Notes: generated by a model from the letters alone, not told the origin. Positions 22,398-31,518 are shown, counted from the first letter of the stretch. The stretch: DNA of 44,935 bases from a virus (IMGVR_UViG_3300045922_000149:1-44935), one strand, 5' to 3'. Numbers and translations are program-made.

Positions 22398-23921
22398 TCA
22401 GCGCTGACCGGGAAATCCGCCGCCCGTGCTTCCGCCGCCCTGGCCGGGGAACCTTCCGCCGCCCGCGACGTACAATCCGCCGAGCTGCATGAGAGGATTC
22501 CAAATCTGGCTGAACGTGCTTGGCATTCCGAAAATCTGAGCCTGTGGAGTGCCGAGTGCCTGGGTTTGCATCAAAGACTGCCACAGACGACCCATCGCGC
22601 TATTCTGCATGTTGCCGGACAATCCCGCTTGGTTGAACAGGTTATTCAGAATGTCCATATTCTGCGTCCAAGCCTGTTGATTGCCTTGCAGATTCTGTTG
22701 ATTAGTAGCCAAGTTATTCTGTGAGTTCAATTGGTTAGTTCCGAGGCCGAGCTGTGCAGAGTTGAGGGCATCTTGGAGGTTGAAATTGTTGAGCATCTGT
22801 GACAGAGCCATAGCATTCTGGTTGTTCATCTGGAGAGCATTCTGGTTCAGTCCAGCATTCTGGAACTGGAACTGGTTACCTAGGCCCTGATTCTGGAGAA
22901 TGGCACTCAGCATTTGTCCTTGATTCTGCAATCTTGCCTGTTGATTACCTAGTCCTTGCTGTAGCCCGAGGCCAAGCTGCTGATTGTCCAAACCACGGCT
23001 CGAAAGATAATTCTGCAAATCCTGGCCCCGCCCAGCAAGAGCCAGATTGCCTTGACCCAAGCCAAGTTGCCCCGCCGCTTGCAGCGCATTTAGGTTCATC
23101 CCGCGATTCTGCAATCCTGCCTGTTGATTAGCGATGCTGGCCTGGAGCTGTTGTGCTTCGGAACCGAGGCCAACATTAGCACGGCCCATGCGTTCATTCA
23201 AGTCTTGCGCAAGGACAGACTGAATCATGTTGAATGCATTCTGCGCATTCCGCGCGGCCAGGTCTGCATTCAAGGTTGACTCTGCGAACTTCGCACCACT
23301 GCCGAGAGCACCAGCACCTTCAGCACCGAATCGTGAGCGTTGATCTGCAACGGCACGTTGGCGCATGATTTCTGACCAGTCAAGCGCATTGCCAATCTTA
23401 GATTTTGCCTCTTCATAACTCATGGCCGGATCGAGAGCAACACGATTCGCAGCCGCGCCGCCCCCGCCTCCGCCTTGCTGTGCGAAAGCGTTCAGGAGAT
23501 TGATCGCATTTCCACCGAACTGACTGGCATCGAAAGGATTGAGATTAGCCTGTTGACCCAAGCCCCTTTGCCAGTCGATGTTGACATCACCGATATTCCC
23601 AAACTTGGAAAGATCGGCCATGCCATTGCCCTGCAAGACATCAAGCTTGTGCTGGCTGAGTTCCGGCCTGTCGAATTGTTGCTGCTGGTATGGATTGGTA
23701 AACTGCATGGGATTGAACTGCATAGCTTGCTGAGGACCGCCAGCAAACTGCTGCATCCACTGATTGACACTATCCATGCCAGGAACCTTCCCCTGCAATT
23801 GGTCATTCATGGTGTTCTTCATCAAGCTATCGTCATCCAAGTGACGCATCAGATAGCTTGAAAAGTGCATCGCGGGGATTCTAGCAGAACCTCCGCCGAC
23901 TTCCTTAGTCTTGGCGCCCAT
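22398..23921 (-). CDS. Gln/Asn-rich virion protein, 507 aa
   Basis: From about residue 215 the protein is a long array of Gln-Asn-Leu-rich segments such as NQGLGNQFQFQNAGLNQNAL, with a rough period of short NQ/QGL units. The C-terminus is GGGRFPGQGGGSTGGGFPG. The N-terminus has helical MRHLDDDSLMKNTMNDQLQG. Such low-complexity Q/N-rich proteins are common among podovirus internal or tail-needle proteins. The overlap with the GNAT gene is 17 bases. Confidence 0.78.
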   Translation of the reverse strand: MGAKTKEVGGGSARIPAMHFSSYLMRHLDDDSLMKNTMNDQLQGKVPGMDSVNQWMQQFAGGPQQAMQFNPMQFTNPYQQQQFDRPELSQHKLDVLQGNGMADLSKFGNIGDVNIDWQRGLGQQANLNPFDASQFGGNAINLLNAFAQQGGGGGGAAANRVALDPAMSYEEAKSKIGNALDWSEIMRQRAVADQRSRFGAEGAGALGSGAKFAESTLNADLAARNAQNAFNMIQSVLAQDLNERMGRANVGLGSEAQQLQASIANQQAGLQNRGMNLNALQAAGQLGLGQGNLALAGRGQDLQNYLSSRGLDNQQLGLGLQQGLGNQQARLQNQGQMLSAILQNQGLGNQFQFQNAGLNQNALQMNNQNAMALSQMLNNFNLQDALNSAQLGLGTNQLNSQNNLATNQQNLQGNQQAWTQNMDILNNLFNQAGLSGNMQNSAMGRLWQSLMQTQALGTPQAQIFGMPSTFSQIWNPLMQLGGLYVAGGGRFPGQGGGSTGGGFPGQR

Positions 23922-24441
23922 TTACCTCCTCCGCGAGAATGCCATACAAGTAAACATCGAACTTCTCTCCTTTGTACCACACTGCCTTGCGCTTCCGCCC
24001 TTCCAGCCTGAATCCGCAGCGTTCTGCAAAGATGCGAGGGCCTAGTCCGGCATAGGCAGGAATCTGAGCATTCAGCCTAGTGAAGCGATACTTGTTGAAA
24101 GCATACTTCAACATGGCACTGACGAGAGTTTCCCTTCCCTTATGCCTGCGGTCGAAGAAGGAATAGTGTACATCGGCTTCTTCCAGACTGATGTTGTTCA
24201 TGTACACGATTCCCACGAAGTCATCGATGACCCAAATCAATCCCGCAGGTTCGATGTCCCCCGAAAGATTCTCCACGAGGAACCGAGAGAGGAAGTTCTC
24301 CATCGTTCCTACGGCACCGTCGAACAGAACTGGAAACTGTGACGCAGCCTTATACAACTTGAAGATGTTCTCTCTATTGAAGACGAACGGCCACACTTCC
24401 CGTTCGACCGGACCTTCAGGCTCTTTGCACACTACCTTCAT
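23905..24441 (-). CDS. GNAT-family N-acetyltransferase, 178 aa
   Basis: A GNAT fold is supported by the central strand GIVYMNNISLEEADVHYSFF (about 77-96), motif A with RRHKGRETLVSAMLKYAF (98-115; the acetyl-CoA phosphate-binding turn), the strand TRLNAQIP and a C-terminal FAERCGFRLEGRKRKAV, as in RimJ/RimL-type acetyltransferases. The gene overlaps both neighbours in the virion operon, so it may modify a virion or host protein late in infection. The substrate cannot be predicted. Confidence 0.88.
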   Translation of the reverse strand: MKVVCKEPEGPVEREVWPFVFNRENIFKLYKAASQFPVLFDGAVGTMENFLSRFLVENLSGDIEPAGLIWVIDDFVGIVYMNNISLEEADVHYSFFDRRHKGRETLVSAMLKYAFNKYRFTRLNAQIPAYAGLGPRIFAERCGFRLEGRKRKAVWYKGEKFDVYLYGILAEEVNGRQD

Positions 24442-26018
24442 TTATCCTCCGGCGAGGCGGACACGTCAATACGATATTCGAGGAGCTTGATGCTGCTGTT
24501 AGTCGAAGTCACGCGCCATTGATATTCATTAGCGCGGATGAGCTTCTTGAAGTATGTCCTACGGCGCTGAGTGTCCGTGACGGCTACCGTCCTGTACTCG
24601 ATCCAGTTGCCATTATTCTTCCTGTACCAGACAGTGAAGGAACCTGGACGAATACCTTGGTAGAGAATGTGCAGGCGAGACACCATGATGTCATCTTTGG
24701 GAAGTCTGTACACTTTCGACTCCCAAGACATTACGATGTCAGTGTCCATCACTTCATCACGGGTGGCTTGGAGAGATTCGTATCCAATCTTGCCATTCTT
24801 GTAGCCCATGAAGTTGGATGCTTCTACTGACGCCCCCGCTTCCAGTGCTGCGTATGATCCAGTGATTTGACCGTAGGTGCCCGTGATCTGTTCGTAGAGC
24901 TTCTTGTCTTGGCCTCCATCCAGAGGATAGACACCATATAGATTCTCTCGCTCATCGATGGACCAAGAACCAGTGTCGAAGTTGAACAGAAAGACTCGGC
25001 TCTTAGTCGTAGTGACGCCAGGAACAGTCAGGAAGTATGTATTGTTCTGGAGATCGTATGCACCCCACACTAGATCGGGATTCTCCATAGCGTTCTTGAT
25101 GAGAGTCCGGACAGGATTGCCAATTGGCCGTGGAGTCTGCCCTACTTCATACAAGAAGACTTGATTAGTGCGGGAGTCATACCAAACTAATCCATTCCTC
25201 GTTTGGGTCGCAGAGTTGGGCACATCGCATCCCACATATGGGAAGGCTGCTTGAAAGAGGAATGGAGCTGAGGCAACAGGACGCTTCGTTGCAAGCCACA
25301 ACGAACGTTCCCTCAGAAAAAGCATCACCTGTGCGAAGCCGAACACGCCAGTAATTGGGTCCGCATAATCCGCTTGTGCTTCCGCAAGTGGCGTATCCCC
25401 AGCCGAGATGTCGTTCGAAGGATTCCATTCCGTGAAGTTGTAGTCGCCCGACCAAGCTACTTGGACAGGCTGTGGAGAAGAACCTGCAAGATTCGCCCCG
25501 ACGACACGATTGAAGAATACACAGATGTATCGGTATTTGTCTGAGTTGCCTAGGTCACTGAAGGAAGTTGCAGATGCATTGAGTGACTTGATCTTGTTCA
25601 CTCCATTGTTCGTGAAGAAGAAGTGATCCGAGTTCGCGTCAGCCGTCGTGACGAAGCGGAACCGATCGGATACAGTTCCATTCAACGATCCGGTGAGTTG
25701 CGTCCAGGTTCCAGAGCTATACTTATCAACCCGGTCCTCCGTGAAGCGAAGGAATACTGAAGAACCGTCGAATCTCTTATAGATGGTGTAGAGAAGAACT
25801 GGCTTCGTATTCGGAGGATCATTCGTGCCGGTCTGCCTCACTACGCCCGGAGCACGAAAAGTATAGTCTGCAAACGTGCGCGTGTTGATGGAATTGGTTC
25901 CGATGTTCTCCGGAAGATCGGCGGGATCGATGAAAGAGTCCATCCCGCCAGTGATGCGCGCAGAGTACAATGGCGCTTCGAGAATGGGTTGTTCGGGCTG
26001 GATGGGGAGGACTCTCAT
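24438..26018 (-). CDS. Beta-propeller-like tail protein, 526 aa
   Basis: A long all-beta protein with repeated WSG/WS motifs (VQVAWSGDYNFTEW, LVWYDSRTNQVFLYEVG, VWGAYDLQNNTYFLTVPG) and a later jelly-like C-terminal region (VMSWESKVYRLPKDD). The organisation resembles podovirus tail-tube or nozzle proteins that form a head-proximal propeller. It overlaps both neighbours by ATGA. No enzyme motif is seen. Confidence 0.72.
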   Translation of the reverse strand: MRVLPIQPEQPILEAPLYSARITGGMDSFIDPADLPENIGTNSINTRTFADYTFRAPGVVRQTGTNDPPNTKPVLLYTIYKRFDGSSVFLRFTEDRVDKYSSGTWTQLTGSLNGTVSDRFRFVTTADANSDHFFFTNNGVNKIKSLNASATSFSDLGNSDKYRYICVFFNRVVGANLAGSSPQPVQVAWSGDYNFTEWNPSNDISAGDTPLAEAQADYADPITGVFGFAQVMLFLRERSLWLATKRPVASAPFLFQAAFPYVGCDVPNSATQTRNGLVWYDSRTNQVFLYEVGQTPRPIGNPVRTLIKNAMENPDLVWGAYDLQNNTYFLTVPGVTTTKSRVFLFNFDTGSWSIDERENLYGVYPLDGGQDKKLYEQITGTYGQITGSYAALEAGASVEASNFMGYKNGKIGYESLQATRDEVMDTDIVMSWESKVYRLPKDDIMVSRLHILYQGIRPGSFTVWYRKNNGNWIEYRTVAVTDTQRRRTYFKKLIRANEYQWRVTSTNSSIKLLEYRIDVSASPEDK

Positions 26019-26872
26019 GGCTTGAACTCGAAGGATACGGAGTAGATTGTGGTGTCAACATTTGTTGATAGTGCTACGGACACTAGAGTGTTAGCATTGC
26101 GAGCATTGGTTGGTAGGGTCTTCCAACTTCCGATGCCGTACACTGGTTCTCCAGCACCATAGTAGTGTGTCCAGGAGTCGGAAGTGTGATCCGTCCAAGA
26201 TGCGCCATCATTCGTAGAATATCTGAGAGCAAAGCCGGGAGTGTCAAATGAGGGGATTTCGTATCCAAAGCTGACCCTCATTTGAGTCATGCCAGTCAAG
26301 TCAACGCCAACAGCATGTCTTTGGATGACTCCACCCCAATTACCGCCAGTATTCTCCACCAAAGAACCAGAAAACACAGACACGGACTTTCCGACGTACA
26401 GATTGCTGATCGTCGAGCCAGAAATGCCAATGCCTGCCCCGGCTACTGGAGAGAATCCAGGACCGCCTACTTGCTTCCATTCTCCATTCCTGTGGAACAG
26501 ACCGTAGACAGTTCCATTGGCGAGTAGGAAGTTCACTCCGCCGGGAAGATTGAGCGTCGTGTATCCATCTCCGATCACGTAGACCGTCTGGCCTTCCTGC
26601 GCATCGGTCAGATTGGTTACTGTAGTTGCAGAAGTATTGATGAATTGCAACCTAGTGGTGTTGAGTACACTGACAGTGGTTGATCCCTTGGACTTGTCAA
26701 TCGGAGTTTCTGGAAGTTGGGCAAAGCGAACATTGCTCAGAAACTCTACTGGATCGACTACCTGGATTTCTTGTCCAGTGTATCGTGGCTTTGGCTCTTC
26801 GCCAGAAAGCACATCGAAAGTCTTAGGTTCTTGAAGGGACTGTTCTGACTTAGACTTAGGGACAAGAACCAT
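26015..26872 (-). CDS. Tail-fibre or appendage protein, 285 aa
   Basis: The ATG at 26872 is preferred over 26893 because GAGGAGGAATA precedes it. The N-terminus is Lys/Ser-rich and charged; residues from about 50 are beta-rich, with LTDAQEGQTVYVIGDGYTTL, a segment often seen near virion attachment domains, and a C-terminal domain with WTDHTSDSWTHYY. The 28-bp duplication at its start is listed separately. Confidence 0.7.
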   Translation of the reverse strand: MVLVPKSKSEQSLQEPKTFDVLSGEEPKPRYTGQEIQVVDPVEFLSNVRFAQLPETPIDKSKGSTTVSVLNTTRLQFINTSATTVTNLTDAQEGQTVYVIGDGYTTLNLPGGVNFLLANGTVYGLFHRNGEWKQVGGPGFSPVAGAGIGISGSTISNLYVGKSVSVFSGSLVENTGGNWGGVIQRHAVGVDLTGMTQMRVSFGYEIPSFDTPGFALRYSTNDGASWTDHTSDSWTHYYGAGEPVYGIGSWKTLPTNARNANTLVSVALSTNVDTTIYSVSFEFKP

Positions 26873-26914
26873 TATTCCTCCTCCTCGGGACAAGAACCAT
26901 TATTCCTCCTCCTC
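26859..26914 (-). repeat. Perfect 28-bp tandem duplication over a start codon
   Basis: The same 28 bases occur at 26859-26886 and 26887-26914. Each copy holds on the minus strand GAGGAGGAGGAATAATGG, that is a ribosome site, TAATG and the first codons of the 285-aa gene. The upstream copy overlaps the stop of the 95-aa gene in a TAATG; its start leads only to a 14-residue frame because 28 is not a multiple of three. The duplication pushed the true start downstream and left a decoy start. Confidence 0.9.
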
Positions 26915-27187
26915 GTCATAGTCATTTTCATGGACTTCTGTGGTTTTCTTGTCCTTACGATTGGCAGCTTCAATGACAATCAGCTTCTCCAACTTGCGCT
27001 CTAGACGAATGATCCTAGAACGAAGACCATTTTTTCCATCGGCGCCAATCAAGATAGTTTCAGCCCTGTCAACTTTGCGATTCAAGGCAGCAAGTGAGTT
27101 CACAACATACCAAAAGAATGGTATGAATGCGATCTCGACTATCTTGAACACGACTCCAATAGGAGAGTCCGTGAGAAGTTCACTCAT
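26900..27187 (-). CDS. Membrane-anchored coiled-coil protein, 95 aa
   Basis: The ATG at 27187 forms an ATGA overlap with the upstream fibre gene; a longer frame upstream lies inside that gene and is rejected. A single membrane segment (VVFKIVEIAFIPFFWYVVNS, about 12-31) is followed by a basic coiled coil (SRIIRLERKLEKLIVIEAAN) and an acidic tail (EVHENDYDEEEE). This layout fits a lysis-associated or virion-associated membrane protein such as a holin or spanin-like partner. The role is inferred. Confidence 0.65.
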   Translation of the reverse strand: MSELLTDSPIGVVFKIVEIAFIPFFWYVVNSLAALNRKVDRAETILIGADGKNGLRSRIIRLERKLEKLIVIEAANRKDKKTTEVHENDYDEEEE

Positions 27188-28209
27188 GTATAGAAGTCCA
27201 CTTTGATGTAGCCGGATGTACCGGCTGAACCTAAAGATGCCCTGTAGAGATTTGCAGACACACACCCACCACCGCCACCACAGCCGTAGCCCGTTGCTGG
27301 AGTAGCATTTACATTTGGATCAGTTGATCCAATGCCACCAGTAGAAGCAGGTCCAATCCCAGCAAAGGCAGCGCCACTCAGTCCTCCATTTCCGCCCTTA
27401 CCATTAATCTCTATAGGAGGCTCAATGATAAGCCCTGCGCCAGTTGCTGATGACCCACTTTGCCCGACGCCAGAGTTAGTTAGTCCAAGAAACACGCCCG
27501 TCGCTTCGATTGGATCAGGACCATATGTGCCCGCTGGCCCAAAATGAGGATTAGGCATTTCGGAAGATGCGTATCCGCCGCCAGCACGAATCCAGTTGGT
27601 TTGATTGTATGATACGCCCTTGAAGATGTATGTCTGTCTCGAACTAATCGAATTTGCAGAATGCCCGACGAAATAGCCGAACACTTCTCCGGGAGATACA
27701 GAGACATTATTCTTCATTGCGAATCCACCACCGCCTCCGCCTCCACCGCCCCAACCATAGTAAGGTTGCGGAAGATTCTGCTCCAACGCTGGATTACCTC
27801 CATATCCACCGGCCCCAATCACCAAGACTTCCATTCTCGCTGCGTTGGCTGGTACAGTGAAGCTGCCACTCCACCCAGCATTAGTGTATGTAAGTGTGGA
27901 AATGAGAGTGGATTGAGATGTAATGCTATTACTCCAAGCACTTTGCCTACCAGTGCTATCCACTAAACGAACAAAGTATGTAGTGCCTGGACTCCAACCG
28001 CTCACTACAATCTCATGGAAGTCCGAGACGTTGTTGATTGGGCTCCCCGAGATTACAGTCTGTCCAAGAACCTCGACAGTGAACTCAGTGTCAGGGTTCT
28101 GAGAGGCTACTGTATAAATGACCAGCTTCGTGTTCGAGCCATTTTGTGAGACAGACTGGAGTGATGGTGTATTGATCTGCCTGACTGGGATAAGTAGGCT
28201 AAGAAACAT
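27184..28209 (-). CDS. FN3 and glycine-rich tail-fibre protein, 341 aa
   Basis: The ATG at 28209 overlaps the preceding gene by 11 bases; the longer frame beyond it is antisense to sense coding and is rejected. Residues about 12-98 form a fibronectin type III-like domain (WSPGTTYFVRLVDSTGRQSA). From about 127 comes a glycine-rich receptor-binding-type region with GGYGGN, a run of nine Gly after YYGW, and many GG/GSG turns, ending in GSAGTSGYIKVDFYT, as in glycine-rich phage adhesins. Likely host receptor binding. Confidence 0.8.
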   Translation of the reverse strand: MFLSLLIPVRQINTPSLQSVSQNGSNTKLVIYTVASQNPDTEFTVEVLGQTVISGSPINNVSDFHEIVVSGWSPGTTYFVRLVDSTGRQSAWSNSITSQSTLISTLTYTNAGWSGSFTVPANAARMEVLVIGAGGYGGNPALEQNLPQPYYGWGGGGGGGGGFAMKNNVSVSPGEVFGYFVGHSANSISSRQTYIFKGVSYNQTNWIRAGGGYASSEMPNPHFGPAGTYGPDPIEATGVFLGLTNSGVGQSGSSATGAGLIIEPPIEINGKGGNGGLSGAAFAGIGPASTGGIGSTDPNVNATPATGYGCGGGGGCVSANLYRASLGSAGTSGYIKVDFYT

Positions 28210-28720
28210 TGAAGCCAGTTCCGTAAAGGCTCGCCAGATACACCGAGCCAGTGTAGTAAAGAGTGACGACAGTGACGCGGCCATTTGTGTACACCAGTGT
28301 TGGAGCTGAACCGTTGTTGTTCCAACGGATGGAAGCAGGCCATGTGATCGCAGTGCCACCAGTCGTAGTGAGTACCAAGGTATAGGCCGTGTCCGCGACT
28401 GGATTACTGAAGGTAATGCTAGTGATACTGACATTGACATTACCCTTCACAACTGGCCCATTGTTCCAGTTGATCGTAGGCGTAGCTCCCAGATTTCCTA
28501 AGGACTGCGCGGTAGCCTTGACCTGCTTGCTCTGAATGGCAAGCACGTCCCCTAGCTTTGTCAGTACTAGAGGGTCTTGCGTCTTCCATGTAGTACCGAA
28601 GACAGAATCAAGACGTTCATTGTACGCAGTCTTGATGTCCCGCAGATGGTCATCTACCGTTGCGGTGTCCGAGTTCGTGGGGAAGGTATTGTCCACCCCA
28701 GAAGTGTTCGTGAATGGCAT
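28199..28720 (-). CDS. Virion structural or fibre-base protein, 173 aa
   Basis: The start is in a TAATG overlap with the adaptor gene. The N-terminal helical part (TVDDHLRDIKTAYNERLDSV) precedes an all-beta C-terminal region rich in Thr, Val, Asn (VNVSITSITFSNPVADTAYT). The same order is common in short fibre or collar proteins. No clear family recognised. Confidence 0.68.
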   Translation of the reverse strand: MPFTNTSGVDNTFPTNSDTATVDDHLRDIKTAYNERLDSVFGTTWKTQDPLVLTKLGDVLAIQSKQVKATAQSLGNLGATPTINWNNGPVVKGNVNVSITSITFSNPVADTAYTLVLTTTGGTAITWPASIRWNNNGSAPTLVYTNGRVTVVTLYYTGSVYLASLYGTGFNVS

Positions 28721-29361
28721 TACGGATACCTGCGTCGGAGGATGGTTACACCGGAATACCTGAGGTCTTCAAGTTCCTTCGTCTCTTGTGATTCAAGAAG
28801 CTGGAAGGAAAGTGCCTGCTTGTTGCGGTAAACAGTTGCCCGATTCACATCCCCGAAAAGATCAAATCCCCGGCTGACAGCACCCCACAAAATGACTTCG
28901 TGCCATTCTTGTGGGATTTCTGGGCCGAGGACAGAGATGTCTTCGAGAGTCTTTCTGTACTTTACCCTGACTTGATACTCTCTGTCAGGATTCGGGAACA
29001 AGATGAACTTGTCATCCCGCCTGCTGTAGTGTGTCGGTCGGCCTGTCCGAGAATCATCCCGAAGGGGAAACATGTTCCAGTCATCGATTCGGATCAGGCG
29101 AGTGTAGTCTGATTCTTCAGGGTGTTGTAGGATGACTGATTGAACAGCCATGATGTCACTAGTCGGCATGTTGTATTCTCTGGTTCCATCCACGGTGAGG
29201 AAGGATGACTCCCCCTCACCTTCAGAGAATCTAACAATCGACTGCATCTCCCACCACGATCTATTCAGCAGTCGATCCGCAGCGGCATCGGTCAGCTCTT
29301 GATTATCAACGCCTAGAGCAGTGCGAAGGTCTGCTCGAAGAAGTCCTAGGGTGTAAGACAT
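28720..29361 (-). CDS. Head-tail adaptor (connector) protein, 213 aa
   Basis: Predominantly helical with a beta insert: N-terminal LRADLRTALGVDNQ, RLLNRSWWEMQSIVRFS, the central RREYQVRVKYRKTLED-like strand, and a C-terminal helix (ALSFQLLESQETKELEDLRY). It resembles phage adaptor proteins that sit below the portal. The starting order portal, capsid, adaptor is preserved. Overlaps the 81-aa gene by 16 bases. Confidence 0.78.
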   Translation of the reverse strand: MSYTLGLLRADLRTALGVDNQELTDAAADRLLNRSWWEMQSIVRFSEGEGESSFLTVDGTREYNMPTSDIMAVQSVILQHPEESDYTRLIRIDDWNMFPLRDDSRTGRPTHYSRRDDKFILFPNPDREYQVRVKYRKTLEDISVLGPEIPQEWHEVILWGAVSRGFDLFGDVNRATVYRNKQALSFQLLESQETKELEDLRYSGVTILRRRYP

Positions 29362-29591
29362 ACGAAGACCGTGATGGAGGATTCATTTCCTTTCTTGGTG
29401 AACTTGACCTGGACTTCCGCATGATCAGACAAGACTAGAGTTTCAGTGTTAGATTCGGAACCGTTCACCAACACTGAAAACTCTGAGTCTTGTCCGTCAT
29501 GCTCAATGGTCCACTGGCCACGCCCAATGCGGACGCTAGGCCAAATGGTTTCGACGGAAGGACGCGCACATACGATTAGAGGAACACGCAT
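29346..29591 (-). CDS. Small all-beta protein, 81 aa
   Basis: The start overlaps the previous stop as TGATG. Alternating residues throughout (GQWTIEHDGQDSEFSVLVNG, then VQVKFTKKGNESSITVFVC) predict a beta-sandwich. It is placed between the decoration protein and the adaptor, so a head-tail joining or stabilising role is plausible. No family recognised. Confidence 0.62.
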   Translation of the reverse strand: MRVPLIVCARPSVETIWPSVRIGRGQWTIEHDGQDSEFSVLVNGSESNTETLVLSDHAEVQVKFTKKGNESSITVFVCLTP

Positions 29592-30073
29592 CAGAAGTGT
29601 TGAATGAGGATGAGAACTTCCGCGCCGGCGGTTGCCTGCGTAGAGAGAACAACTCCGAGACGTTGACCCGCAGTGGTACCAGGAATGATTCGTCCGGCAG
29701 TTGCACCGGAAGGAACGGCATTGAAGTCCGTACCAGCGGTGAAGCCAGAAGCACCGACGATGCCACGAGCAACACCACTGATCTGAACTAGAACCTTCTG
29801 TCCTTCCGTCGCCGCAGTAGTTCCGACAGGACTTGAAAGATTCCTGCCATTAGCATCACCAGCAACCACGAAACCGATAAAACCAACATAGTTCGCGGCC
29901 GTGGTTGACTTGTTGACAGTGCCAACGCCAGAGAGATAAACTGCGTCGCCAACAAGAAGTGTGGCACCAGAAGCGACAGTGAAGACATGGACAACGCCTC
30001 CGACTGCATTGCTTTGGTTTTCATCACTCGAACCTCGCAGGTTCAAGTATGACAGGCCGGTTGCGTTCGACAT
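29591..30073 (-). CDS. Head decoration-like protein, 160 aa
   Basis: A beta-rich protein with low-complexity Ala/Gly/Thr/Val composition, in the position of DUF2190-like decoration proteins just after the capsid gene. It shares a motif order with the 171-aa protein on the other side of the capsid gene (an early segment with G-D/T-x-V-x-L-S-G and a later nucleus LGVVLST), suggesting related roles. Confidence 0.7.
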   Translation of the reverse strand: MSNATGLSYLNLRGSSDENQSNAVGGVVHVFTVASGATLLVGDAVYLSGVGTVNKSTTAANYVGFIGFVVAGDANGRNLSSPVGTTAATEGQKVLVQISGVARGIVGASGFTAGTDFNAVPSGATAGRIIPGTTAGQRLGVVLSTQATAGAEVLILIQHF

Positions 30074-30075
30074 GG

Positions 30076-30990
30076 TTACGCACTCGGATTAGTGCCGTAC
30101 CAGCCGCGCCAGTCATTCACATAGATCATCCAACGTCCGCGAGCCTTGACCTTCGCTGCATCCACTTCCTCGTCGTACCAATCACGCATCGAAACCTTTT
30201 CCTTGTCGCGGAACCAGGCATCGTTGAGGCGCGAGTCGATGACGAAGTAGTGGAACAGATTCGCCATGTACGGATTGATGATGATCTTCGTCGGCTTGAA
30301 GTTACGACGGATCGGATTGTCCTGATTGTTTGCAGTGAACGGCTCAAGGGTGGACTCAAGGATTTGATAAGCCTTGTTGATCTGCCCCTGATCGTTAGCC
30401 AGCATGAGCATATCAGGATTGGCAAGCATCGGATCGCCGTTCTGATTCTTCACCTTGCGGGCGAGGTCCATCAGAGCGGTGAAGCCCGCAACAGAAAGAG
30501 AAACAGCAGTGGTAGGACGATTCGACGAAGTGGCACTGGAATTGATGAGCGTATGAGCAGTGTTGCAAAGCGACAGGTTATCCTGGGCCTTGAACGTGCT
30601 GCCAGCAAACGCATCATCAACAAGAGCACAGGCAGTGTACTCCTTAGTGTACTGCACTGCCTCGGCAAGCCACTTTGCACCCTGATTCAGCTTGCCATAC
30701 TGATCGTCGTCGATGGCTTCCTTTGAAAGGAAATAGCCACCCTTGTAGGTCTTATCCACGGCGACAATCTTGGGACCAGTAACAACCTCTTGGTATGCAA
30801 CTGGCTCAAGCTCGCGTGACTGGATGAGACGATTCGGACCAGCGATGGTCGTCATCGAAATCTCAGGAGTATCGACAGTGCCGACCTTGAGATACTGACT
30901 ACGAACATCAGGCCACATTTCGTAAGTATCCTTGAAGTCCTTCTGGAGGCCAGGACGTGCAAGGAGACGGTGCTGTTGGATCATATTCAT
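30076..30990 (-). CDS. Major capsid protein, 304 aa
   Basis: HK97-fold-type architecture: N-terminal arm, E-loop-like segment (YQEVVTGPKIVAVDKTYKGG, about 66-85), spine helix region (EAIDDDQYGKLNQGAKWLAE), P-domain with MDLARKVKNQNGDPMLANPD, and a C-terminal beta-hinge (TKIIINPYMANLFHYFV). The overall sequence resembles Mu gpT-like major heads. It lies between the two decoration-like genes and follows AAGGAACCCTAACT. Confidence 0.92.
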   Translation of the reverse strand: MNMIQQHRLLARPGLQKDFKDTYEMWPDVRSQYLKVGTVDTPEISMTTIAGPNRLIQSRELEPVAYQEVVTGPKIVAVDKTYKGGYFLSKEAIDDDQYGKLNQGAKWLAEAVQYTKEYTACALVDDAFAGSTFKAQDNLSLCNTAHTLINSSATSSNRPTTAVSLSVAGFTALMDLARKVKNQNGDPMLANPDMLMLANDQGQINKAYQILESTLEPFTANNQDNPIRRNFKPTKIIINPYMANLFHYFVIDSRLNDAWFRDKEKVSMRDWYDEEVDAAKVKARGRWMIYVNDWRGWYGTNPSA

Positions 30991-31002
30991 AGTTAGGGTT
31001 CC

Positions 31003-31518
31003 TTAGATGAGTGCAGTGGATGCAATGAACTTGAAGAAAACAACACCGTTCGGACCACCTTCCGACAGATCGAAACCAATGACACGAACAACAATATTGG
31101 TAGTGTCGGAAGTATCGACAGTCCAGGCCCCGTCAGTCTGCTTCTGAAGGCCATATGCCACGCCGACATTAGAAGTAGACGGAGTGACGAGAGCAGTAGT
31201 GCCGTTAGAAAGCTGACCGACGAACACAGTGTTGCGGCTATTGAGTGCAACCGGAGTGGTATCTGCGCGTCCGGTCACAACAAGGGGAGAATCCCCAATG
31301 TCATAGCCGTAAGCAGACTCACTCTTGCCTTGTGCGACACCGAGAATGTTAGTAGTAGCGTCATTCGCGATTTCGGCCGCGAGACCGCTAGAAAGAGTCA
31401 CGGGCGTCCCAATCTTGAGTGACTGGGCATTAGCAATGGTGTAATGCTTTACTGGGGGAATACCCTGCCCACTCTCAACATAGGCAGGACGGATGGGACG
31501 TGCGCCGGAAATCGGCAT
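31003..31518 (-). CDS. Second decoration-like or capsid-stabilising protein, 171 aa
   Basis: Beta-rich, Thr/Val/Ser-rich protein (SLKIGTPVTLSSGLAAEIAN, then NTVFVGQLSNGTTALVTPST) directly upstream of the capsid gene in transcription order. A common organisation is decoration before capsid, so this may be the classical decoration protein and the 160-aa protein a second one. No decisive motif. Confidence 0.65.
   Translation of the reverse strand: MPISGARPIRPAYVESGQGIPPVKHYTIANAQSLKIGTPVTLSSGLAAEIANDATTNILGVAQGKSESAYGYDIGDSPLVVTGRADTTPVALNSRNTVFVGQLSNGTTALVTPSTSNVGVAYGLQKQTDGAWTVDTSDTTNIVVRVIGFDLSEGGPNGVVFFKFIASTALI

Noticed and set aside
28210-28440. N-terminal extension of the FN3/glycine-rich fibre frame
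   Set aside because: It overlaps the 173-aa gene in another frame and is Ser/Leu/Arg-rich as expected of shadow translation; ATG 28209 fits the operon overlap.
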